Assembly: GCA_027032855.1 (NCBI GenBank)
Contig: JALVLX010000103.1
Location: 1 to 12,739 of the forward strand
Source of the DNA: Flavobacteriales bacterium
GTDB taxonomy: Bacteria > Bacteroidota > Bacteroidia > Flavobacteriales > Flavobacteriaceae
Length of the DNA: 12,739 nucleotides
Direction of reading: 5' to 3'
Shown here: in pieces, positions 6,105 through 12,739 of the stretch
Layout of the letters: each line of letters starts with the position of its first letter
Numbering within the stretch: position 1 is the stretch's first letter
Translations under genes and position numbers: made by a program
The notes under the pieces: model-generated
The model's database searches: none
Told to the model about the DNA's origin: nothing
What the model saw: the letters and a program-made list of their open reading frames with translations, nothing else

Positions 6105-7097
6105 TTAAGGTACTTCAACCGTATTGACAATTTTATTGATAATATCTTCGCTTGTCATGTTTTCGGCTTCTGCTTCATAAGTCAACCCGATACGGTGACG
6201 CAATACATCATAAACCATTGCTCTGACATCTTCAGGAATGACAAAACCGCGTTTGTTGATAAAGGCATAAGCTTTGGAAGCGGTTGCCAAATTGATACTG
6301 GCACGCGGTGATGCACCGAAATTGATTAAGGGTTTTAAATCGTCTAATCCGTAGCGTTCCGGATAACGGGTCGCAAATACAATATCTAAAATGTATTGTT
6401 CAATTTTCTGATCGATATAAATATCTTTGACTATTTCACGGGCTTTTAAAATTTGATAAACCGAAGTAACGGCTTGCACTTGGTTCATATTACCTTGTAA
6501 GTTACGACGCATGATTTCCAATTCCTCTTTTTGAGTTGGATAATCGATGATGGTTTTAAGCATAAAACGGTCAACTTGTGCTTCAGGTAAAGGGTAAGTT
6601 CCTTCTTGTTCCACAGGGTTTTGAGTGGCCATTACCAAGAAAGGCTCTTCAAGTTTGTAAGTTTCTTCACCAATGGTAACTTGACGTTCTTGCATGGCTT
6701 CGAGCAAGGCAGATTGTACTTTGGCAGGCGCCCGGTTGATCTCGTCGGCTAATACCAAATTGGCGAAAATCGGTCCTTTTTTAACTTCAAATTTGTTTTC
6801 TTGCATATTGTAAATCAATGTACCGATTACATCAGCCGGCAACAAATCAGGCGTAAATTGAATACGACTGAATTTGGCACTGATAGCTTTTGCCAAGGTG
6901 TTGATTGCTAACGTCTTTGCCAATCCGGGAACCCCTTCAAGTAAAATATGTCCTTTTCCTAATAAACCTATAAGCAAGCGGTCAATCATTTTATCTTGTC
7001 CGACAATTACTTTGTTGATTTCAAACTTAAGCACATCTATAAATGTGGCTTCCTGTTGAACACGTTCATTGATTTCGTTAATATTAATATTTTCCAT
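6105..7097 (-). CDS. moxR: MoxR-family AAA+ ATPase
   Basis: A 330-residue AAA+ ATPase of the MoxR family, full length and cytosolic. Walker A is GVPGLAKT (55-62), Walker B LVLADEIN (114-121), sensor 1 ATQNP (157-161), a likely arginine finger Arg177 in EAQVDRF, and sensor 2 GASPRA (261-266), followed by the helical lid. MoxR proteins act as chaperones for metal-ion insertion or complex assembly, usually with von Willebrand A-domain or DUF58 partners; none is encoded in this window. I choose ATG 7097 (MENININ) over a TTG at 7115, because a -7 box at 7129-7136 would leave almost no leader for the longer form and MENININ matches homologues as I recall them. The gene ends beside the heptamer array, which would lie in its 3' untranslated region. 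Confidence 0.92.
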   Translation of the reverse strand: MENININEINERVQQEATFIDVLKFEINKVIVGQDKMIDRLLIGLLGKGHILLEGVPGLAKTLAINTLAKAISAKFSRIQFTPDLLPADVIGTLIYNMQENKFEVKKGPIFANLVLADEINRAPAKVQSALLEAMQERQVTIGEETYKLEEPFLVMATQNPVEQEGTYPLPEAQVDRFMLKTIIDYPTQKEELEIMRRNLQGNMNQVQAVTSVYQILKAREIVKDIYIDQKIEQYILDIVFATRYPERYGLDDLKPLINFGASPRASINLATASKAYAFINKRGFVIPEDVRAMVYDVLRHRIGLTYEAEAENMTSEDIINKIVNTVEVP

Positions 7098-7128
7098 ACC
7101 AAATTGTTTTTTCAATGCAATTTTACAA

Positions 7129-7136
7129 CAAAATTA
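7129..7136 (-). promoter_or_regulatory. Candidate -7 box of moxR
   Basis: TAATTTTG on the minus strand matches TAnnTTTG. It would place transcription start around 7123, about 26 nt before the ATG at 7097, and supports that ATG. No clear -33 box is visible. The 7098-7272 interval between tsaD and moxR holds nothing else I can support. Confidence 0.45.
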
Positions 7137-7272
7137 TGCCAAGTAATGTTAAGATATTTAAAATTAGCATAATTTTAAGATTTATCTCAAAAAAATGTTA
7201 TAAAGACTGACAAATTTGCAGTTATTTTGACTAAGTTGGTATTAAATATTATCGCACCTATGGTGATTTATA

Positions 7273-8322
7273 TTATGTCTTTAAAGGCATTCGTGCTTTA
7301 GGCACTAAACTTAAGTCCGAAAATTGCCCGTCCAAATATTTGAGATAGCCGACTATGGCAATCATGGCGGCATTGTCAGTAGTATATTCAAATTTCGGAA
7401 TAAAAACTTGCCAACCCAACTGTTCTTGCGCATCAAGCAAGGCTTTGCGGATACCGGAATTAGCAGACACCCCGCCGGCAATGGCAATCCGGTTGATACC
7501 GGTTTGCTCAACAGCCTTTTTGAGTTTGTCCATAAGAATATTGACGATGGTATATTGAATGGAAGCTGATAAATCGGCAAGATTGTCTTTGATAAAATCC
7601 GGATTGTCTTTGGTTTGTTTTTGCAAAAAGTACAAAATGGCGGTTTTAAGCCCGCTGAAACTGAAATTCAGTCCGTCAACACGCGGTTTGGTAAATTTAA
7701 AAGCCTTTGGATTACCTTCAGCGGCATATTTGTCAATTAACGGTCCGCCGGGATAGGGCATTCCCATGATTTTGGCGGATTTATCAAAAGCTTCGCCTAC
7801 GGCATCGTCTAAGGTTTCGCCCAAAACTTTAAAATCAAAATGACTGTCAACTTGCACAATTTGCGTGTGTCCGCCGCTGATAGTCAAGGCTAAAAACGGA
7901 AATTCGGGTAATTGCATTTCGTTATCTTGGATAAAATGTGCCAAAATATGAGCTTTCATATGATGCACTCCAATTAACGGAATACCCAATGCCAAACTCA
8001 TGGATTTGGCAAAAGAAACCCCGACTAACAATGAACCCAACAATCCCGGTCCTTCTGTAAAAGCAATAGCAGACAAATCTTTTTTGTCAATTCCGGCATC
8101 TTTTAAAGCAGCATCTACTACCGGTACAATATTCTGTTGGTGTGCCCGCGAAGCCAATTCGGGTACCACGCCGCCATATTGTTCGTGAATGGCTTGGTTG
8201 GTGACTTTATTGCTGATAATTTTACCGTCTTTTAACACAGCGGCAGCCGTATCGTCACACGAGGATTCAATTCCTAAAATATAAATGGATTTATTATTTT
8301 TGTCTTTTGCTTTTTCAGGCAT
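7273..8322 (-). CDS. tsaD: tRNA N6-adenosine threonylcarbamoyltransferase TsaD
   Basis: A 349-residue TsaD (Kae1/Gcp, ASKHA fold). It transfers the threonylcarbamoyl group from threonylcarbamoyl-adenylate to A37 of tRNAs that read ANN codons, working with TsaB and TsaE in the cytosol. Diagnostic features: GIESSCDDT (17-25), ELASRAHQQ (55-63), the metal-binding HHMKAH (120-125, His120 and His124), TISGGHT (147-153), the LDDAVGEAFDK stretch (171-181), GGVSANSGIR (283-292), and TTDNAAM with metal ligand Asp316. I choose ATG 8322 over a TTG at 8346, since a -7 box covers 8344-8351 and the extra eight residues are outside the family. tsaB and tsaE are not in the window. It is divergent from a TamB-like gene. 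Confidence 0.97.
   Translation of the reverse strand: MPEKAKDKNNKSIYILGIESSCDDTAAAVLKDGKIISNKVTNQAIHEQYGGVVPELASRAHQQNIVPVVDAALKDAGIDKKDLSAIAFTEGPGLLGSLLVGVSFAKSMSLALGIPLIGVHHMKAHILAHFIQDNEMQLPEFPFLALTISGGHTQIVQVDSHFDFKVLGETLDDAVGEAFDKSAKIMGMPYPGGPLIDKYAAEGNPKAFKFTKPRVDGLNFSFSGLKTAILYFLQKQTKDNPDFIKDNLADLSASIQYTIVNILMDKLKKAVEQTGINRIAIAGGVSANSGIRKALLDAQEQLGWQVFIPKFEYTTDNAAMIAIVGYLKYLDGQFSDLSLVPKARMPLKT
8295..8302 (+). promoter_or_regulatory. Weak candidate -7 box for the TamB-like gene
   Basis: TATTTTTG fits TAnnTTTG on the plus strand inside the 5' end of tsaD. TATTTTTA at 8332-8339 is a second, imperfect candidate. Neither has a good -33 box, and the AT richness makes chance matches likely. 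Confidence 0.2.
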
Positions 8323-8343
8323 AAAAATTGCTATTTTTATAGG

Positions 8344-8351
8344 CAAAATTA
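8344..8351 (-). promoter_or_regulatory. Candidate -7 box of tsaD
   Basis: TAATTTTG on the minus strand is an exact TAnnTTTG match and is identical in sequence to the moxR box. Transcription would start near 8338, giving a leader of about 15 nt before ATG 8322. This argues against the TTG at 8346, which lies inside the box. Confidence 0.45.
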
Positions 8352-8400
8352 CTATTATCTAAGCGATATTAAAAAAATTATAAAAATATTATCTCGTATT

Positions 8401-11400
8401 TTGGTTATCTTGTTGATAATCATTGTTTTATTATCATTAATTTTGGCTGTTCCTTCGGTTCAGACTGCCATTGCAAGGCGTGTTGCCGATAAAATTAATG
8501 ATGATACCGGTGTCAATTTAAAGATTGACAAGTTGCAAATTACCTTAACCGGCTCCATAATTTTAAAAGATTTTATGGCGTTAGATGAACATCAGGATAC
8601 TATTTTTTATGCCAAACAACTACAAACTTATATTAGAAATCCGTGGACAATTGATGAAGATCACAGTTTGAAATTAGGATATACACAAATTGAAAAATTA
8701 CAAGGTAAAATCATTACTTATCAAGGTGATAGCAAATCAAATTTAGATATTTTTATTGACAAAGTCAGCGGACAACCTACCGGTGATAATAATACCCCGC
8801 CATTTGGTATTTATGTTAAGAAATTACTTCTTAATAATTCAAAATTTAAATTGTTTGATTACAATACAAAAAGTCCCAAAATATTAGATTTTACTAATTT
8901 AAAAGCAGATTTAACGGATTTTGAACAGATTTCAGATCGTGTGGCTTTTAAGCTTCATCATCTGCAAATGCTTGATTATAGAGGTTTACAAGTTGATAAG
9001 TTAAGCACAATTTTTAAGTATGATGATAACAGTATTGATTTTAATAATTTTGTTTTAAAAACTCCCGAGTCTGCGGTGTCTATAGATTTACGTTTTGTAT
9101 CACCAAGCAAAGGTTACAGCGATTTTAATAACAGTGTACGTGTTGAAGGAAAAATAAAAAACGGCTATATTGCAGCTGTTGATTTGAATAAATTTAGTAA
9201 TGTATTCCATAACGCTCGCAAGATATTTTTGCAAACTACTTTTTCAGGTACGCTTAACAATTTAAAACTGAATAAATTAGAAGCGTCAACGGATCATCAT
9301 ATTCGGATAAAAGGTAAAGTAGATTTGAAAAATATGTTTAATGATGATAATTTTATTGTTGATAGTCAATTAAAACAGTTGAGTATTTCCTTTAGAAAAT
9401 TAAATTTACTGATTCCCAATATATTTAATAATAATTTAATCAAAACTTTTAACCCTTTCGGTGATTTTGAAATGACAGGTGATTTATTTTACGGAACTGA
9501 AAATTTGAAAACTGATTTAGAAGTTTTGACAGATCTCGGTGATTTATCAGTTAATTTGACCATGGATAATTTGACAGATGTCACAAAAACTACTTACCAA
9601 GGACATATCGTTACTGAAAATTTGAAAATTAAATCATTTGTCAAAGAAAATATTGATAATTTATCTACCAATTTCAAAATAAAAGGTTTCGGATTGACAT
9701 TAAACTCGTTGAATGCTAATCTTTTAGGTAGTGTGAGTGCAATAACTTACAATGATTACACCTATCATAATATTGAAATTAACGGTGATTTTCAAAGTAA
9801 ATTATTCCAAGGACAAGTTGATATCGCCGATAAAAATCTTGAAATGGACTTTAATGGTTTGATAGATTTTTCCAAAACTAAGCGCAATTTAGATTTCTAT
9901 ATGGAAGTCTGTCATGCCAATTTGTATAATCTTAATTTTTCAAAAGATGAATTTGCACGTTTTAGCGGTGAAGTTAATGTTAAAGCAGAAGGTACCGGTA
10001 TTGACGATGTGGTCGGTAAACTTGAAGCAGAAAATTTGGTTATTGCCAATCAACATGATACTTATAAATTTAACAATTTTGATATTGAATCACTTTTTAA
10101 TGACAAGCAAGAACGTCAAATCTTGTTTAACTCAACAGACATAGTTGACGGGTATATCCGTGGTCATTTCAAGTATCAATCTATTCCGGTTTTGATACAA
10201 AATGCTTTAGGAAGTGTGTTTGCAAACTATAAAATAAAACCTGTTGAAAATCAACAGTATATGTTTTATAAATTACGCCTTCATAACAAGATAATCAATT
10301 TGTTAAATCCGGATTTGAAGCTTGCAGAAAATACTGTTATAAGAGGAAAAATTGATTCGAAAGATAACAAGCTGAAACTTAAATTATTGTCTCCTAAAAT
10401 TTCTTTGGGAGATAATGAATTTGATAAATTGAATTTAAAAATTGACAATAAAAACCCGCTTTACAATATATTCTTAAAAATAGATACGATTAATACCGGT
10501 TTTTACAAATTTAATAATTTACGTTTGTTAAATACAACAATCAATGATACATTATATTTAAAAGCAAAATTTGAAGGAGGTAGCAAATTCAATGATCATT
10601 ATGATATTGCATTTTTTTATACCATGGATCAATTGCAAAATTTTGTATTTGGGTTACAAAAATCTGCATTAAATTTTAAAAATACGCCATGGGAAATAAA
10701 TCCTAACGTGAATTTGAACCGTATTGTTTACAAACTGGAATCAGATTCTTTAAAAATCGACGATGTTGGTATTTTTCATAAAAATGAACGCGTTGACATT
10801 TCCGGAATTAAATATAAAGATTCTCTTGATTTTATTGCAAATCTTGACAGTATTGACTTAACACATATCACGCCACATTTTGAAGAATTCAGTTTTGAAG
10901 GTAAGATAAACGGACAGGTACATTTAGCAAAGTACGGTACTAATATTTTACCATCTGCCGTACTGGGTATTAAACGTTTTAAATTTAACAATCAACTATT
11001 AGGTGATTTGAGCTTGAAAGTCAGTGCTTTACCGGGTAAGCATATATTTGTTGACATGAGTGTTGTAAATGATGCGTTTCAATCATTAAAATTGTTGGGC
11101 TATGTCGATATGAAAAAAGATACACCTGAAATTAGTGTCAATTTGGTACTTAATGATTTCTCTGTCAATCCTTTACAAAATTTATTCAAAGACATTTTTG
11201 AAAATGTAAGAGGTAAAGTTTCTGGAAGGGTAAAATTGAGTGGAAAACTTGATAACATGTCTTATGACGGTAAATTAACAGCAAATAATTTAGGCTTGAA
11301 AATTTTGGCGTTAAATACTGACTATCAATTTGTTAATCATTCAGTTGTCTATTTGCATGACCAAACTTTTGAACTTAAAAATGCGCGTTTTTTTGATACA

Positions 11401-12739
11401 AAATACAAAACAAAAGGCGGTGTAACCGGAACGATTAAGCATCATAATTTTGATAATTGGCATTTGGATTTGAATATTGATACAGATAATATGTTGGTGT
11501 TGGATACGCCCCCGGATCCTTTGGAAATGTTTTACGGTACGGTTTATACAGGAGGAAAAGCCCGGATTTACGGATCTGTTGACCGTTTAAAAATAGATGC
11601 GGAGATGCAGACGAAACCAAAAACTATATTGGTGATAACTTTATCAGATGTAGAATCAATAGGTGAAAACGATTTTGTCCGGATAATTTCGAAACAGGAT
11701 TATAATAAGGAAAAAAGCGGGCTGAAAAAGCGTCATAAAATCTATGAAGGATTGGAAATGAATTTCGATTTGGATATCACACCGGATGCACAGGTGGAAA
11801 TTTTACTTGATCAAGAGTTTGGTAGCACTTTGGTTGCCAAAGGTACCGGATTGGTTTTGATGAATATAAATACCAACGGACAATTTAAAATTTTCGGTGA
11901 TTTTGCGGTAGAAGATGGTATTTATAACTTTAAATATGCCGGCGTTATCGATAAAAAATTCGTGGTTGAACCCGGTAGTTACATTAGTTGGGAAGGCGAT
12001 CCGTTCAATGCCACGCTCGATATTGAAGCCGTTTATGAAACCTTTGCCGATCCTACGGTTTTACTGGCAGATCAAGGTTTGACAGCCAAAAAAATGCCGG
12101 TGGAAGCGATTATCTATTTAAAAGATAAATTGATAAAACCTACTATAAATTTTGACCTGAAATTACCAAAAGCTAATGCTGTTTTGAAATCACAAGTGGA
12201 TTATATCTTGAGTGACCCTGACAAAAAAACTTTACAAGTCTTGTCTTTGTTGTCATTTGGTGATTTTATTAATGAGAATGATTACAATTTGTCTAAACGG
12301 GCAGGAGAGGGCGTTGTAAAAACATTTACGGAAAAAGGTTTGAACATTTTAAACGGACTGATGGCACAGGATGATAAATTTCAAGTAAACCTGAATTACA
12401 CGCGTGGTGATGAAAATATTGAACGAAATTTGGTTACCGACCCGCAAGTTGGGTTGAGCCTGGTGACACAAATCAATAAAAAAGTTTATATCAACGGTAA
12501 AGTAGCTATTCCCGTAGGTCGCTATACAAAATCTTCTATTGTTGGGGATGTTGAATTAGAGGTGTATCTCGACAAAAAAGGTAATTTGGTATTACGCGTT
12601 TTCAATAAACAAACCGAACTTGAATACATTGGTCAACAAGAAGGTTACACCCAAGGTGTAGGACTTTCTTATCAAGTTGATTTTGATACTTTCTCAGATA
12701 TATTGCAAAAATTTGGCATTTCCGTAAAAACTGAACCTT
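8401..12739 (+). CDS. TamB/AsmA-like translocation and assembly module protein (C-terminus cut by window edge)
   Basis: An uninterrupted frame of 1,446 codons runs off the right edge. An N-terminal membrane anchor (VILLIIIVLLSLILAV) is followed by AVPSVQTAIARRVADKIN, typical of AsmA/TamB proteins. A long repetitive beta-rich region comes next, consistent with a lipid-carrying beta-groove. The C-terminal TamB domain (former DUF490) includes FKIFGDFAVEDGIYNFKYAG (about residues 1162-1181) and SWEGDPFNATLDIEAVYE. The last visible phrase, GLSYQVDFDTFSDIL, is near the usual end of the family, so few codons are missing. TamB proteins bridge inner and outer membranes and serve in outer-membrane protein assembly and lipid transport. 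The start is uncertain: there is no in-frame ATG before about 8575. I give the first TTG (8401); ATT at 8368 would add IKKIIKILSRI and a better anchor. Divergent from tsaD. Confidence 0.9.
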   Translation, partial: MVILLIIIVLLSLILAVPSVQTAIARRVADKINDDTGVNLKIDKLQITLTGSIILKDFMALDEHQDTIFYAKQLQTYIRNPWTIDEDHSLKLGYTQIEKLQGKIITYQGDSKSNLDIFIDKVSGQPTGDNNTPPFGIYVKKLLLNNSKFKLFDYNTKSPKILDFTNLKADLTDFEQISDRVAFKLHHLQMLDYRGLQVDKLSTIFKYDDNSIDFNNFVLKTPESAVSIDLRFVSPSKGYSDFNNSVRVEGKIKNGYIAAVDLNKFSNVFHNARKIFLQTTFSGTLNNLKLNKLEASTDHHIRIKGKVDLKNMFNDDNFIVDSQLKQLSISFRKLNLLIPNIFNNNLIKTFNPFGDFEMTGDLFYGTENLKTDLEVLTDLGDLSVNLTMDNLTDVTKTTYQGHIVTENLKIKSFVKENIDNLSTNFKIKGFGLTLNSLNANLLGSVSAITYNDYTYHNIEINGDFQSKLFQGQVDIADKNLEMDFNGLIDFSKTKRNLDFYMEVCHANLYNLNFSKDEFARFSGEVNVKAEGTGIDDVVGKLEAENLVIANQHDTYKFNNFDIESLFNDKQERQILFNSTDIVDGYIRGHFKYQSIPVLIQNALGSVFANYKIKPVENQQYMFYKLRLHNKIINLLNPDLKLAENTVIRGKIDSKDNKLKLKLLSPKISLGDNEFDKLNLKIDNKNPLYNIFLKIDTINTGFYKFNNLRLLNTTINDTLYLKAKFEGGSKFNDHYDIAFFYTMDQLQNFVFGLQKSALNFKNTPWEINPNVNLNRIVYKLESDSLKIDDVGIFHKNERVDISGIKYKDSLDFIANLDSIDLTHITPHFEEFSFEGKINGQVHLAKYGTNILPSAVLGIKRFKFNNQLLGDLSLKVSALPGKHIFVDMSVVNDAFQSLKLLGYVDMKKDTPEISVNLVLNDFSVNPLQNLFKDIFENVRGKVSGRVKLSGKLDNMSYDGKLTANNLGLKILALNTDYQFVNHSVVYLHDQTFELKNARFFDTKYKTKGGVTGTIKHHNFDNWHLDLNIDTDNMLVLDTPPDPLEMFYGTVYTGGKARIYGSVDRLKIDAEMQTKPKTILVITLSDVESIGENDFVRIISKQDYNKEKSGLKKRHKIYEGLEMNFDLDITPDAQVEILLDQEFGSTLVAKGTGLVLMNINTNGQFKIFGDFAVEDGIYNFKYAGVIDKKFVVEPGSYISWEGDPFNATLDIEAVYETFADPTVLLADQGLTAKKMPVEAIIYLKDKLIKPTINFDLKLPKANAVLKSQVDYILSDPDKKTLQVLSLLSFGDFINENDYNLSKRAGEGVVKTFTEKGLNILNGLMAQDDKFQVNLNYTRGDENIERNLVTDPQVGLSLVTQINKKVYINGKVAIPVGRYTKSSIVGDVELEVYLDKKGNLVLRVFNKQTELEYIGQQEGYTQGVGLSYQVDFDTFSDILQKFGISVKTEP

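Noticed and set aside
5484..6311. Long plus-strand frames encoding PHSSLLT/PHSSFLI heptad repeats (also 5488-6108)
   Set aside because: They exist only because the CCTCAYT unit has no stop in any forward frame. Several frames carry the same pattern at once, and one runs antisense into moxR.
7098..7115. Longer MoxR from a TTG start at 7115
   Set aside because: It would leave only a few nucleotides after the predicted -7 box, and the six extra residues look unlike the family; ATG 7097 is better.
7251..7266. Small inverted repeat CACC-TAT-GGTG as a tsaD terminator
   Set aside because: The stem is four base pairs and no T-run follows on the minus strand.
8323..8346. Longer TsaD from a TTG start at 8346
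   Set aside because: The start would lie inside the predicted promoter box and adds residues not expected in TsaD.
8285..8362. Short hydrophobic plus-strand ORF (25 residues) antisense to the tsaD start
   Set aside because: It is AT-rich and short, with no support beyond being open.
9914..10144. Alternative-frame ORFs inside the TamB-like gene (also minus-strand ones at 10776-10991 and 11435-11620)
   Set aside because: They are shadows of one continuous coding frame; I followed that frame codon by codon to the edge and saw no stop or frameshift.

Overview
The window looks like chromosome from an AT-rich member of the Bacteroidota. Four things point there: a Bacteroides-type serine palmitoyltransferase, a long TamB/AsmA-like protein of the kind found in this phylum, a general lack of Shine-Dalgarno sequences, and several matches to the phylum's TAnnTTTG -7 promoter box at sensible distances from starts. 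The genus cannot be named from the sequence alone.

Layout. Positions 1-84 (minus) hold the first 28 codons of a gene that leaves the window, possibly a tyrosine recombinase. Positions 250-1083 (minus) encode a membrane-anchored prohibitin/SPFH protein with a likely intrinsic terminator at 117-143. Divergent from it, 1273-4511 (plus) is a tight three-gene operon: serine palmitoyltransferase, a 375-residue GNAT-like protein, and a PAP2 protein with the signature residues of the AUR1/inositol-phosphorylceramide synthase branch. I read this as a sphingolipid operon covering base formation, possibly N-acylation, and head-group transfer. A CPBP-family membrane protein follows at 4713-5432; its promoter/start region is tandemly duplicated, leaving a 12-codon decoy ORF upstream.

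Positions 5431-6101 are non-coding and unusual. First comes an 86-bp element with 7-bp terminal inverted repeats and two internal hairpins. It is followed by 82 uninterrupted heptamers of the form CCTCAYT (5521-6094) that reach to within about 10 bp of the stop codon of a convergent moxR gene. The open frames across this array are by-products of a repeat unit that contains no forward stop.

Positions 6105-8322 (minus) carry moxR (AAA+ ATPase) and tsaD (tRNA t6A synthesis), each with its own -7 box and an ATG start that I prefer over the longer TTG-started frames. Divergent from tsaD, an open frame of more than 1,446 codons runs off the right edge. It encodes a TamB-like envelope protein, is nearly complete at its C-terminus, and has no ATG near its start.

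How the parts fit: the left half is about membrane lipids (sphingolipid synthesis, an SPFH microdomain-type protein, a membrane CPBP protein). The right half combines housekeeping (tsaD) with envelope assembly (TamB). The most distinctive features are the compact sphingolipid operon opposite an SPFH gene and the 574-bp binary heptamer array between convergent genes.
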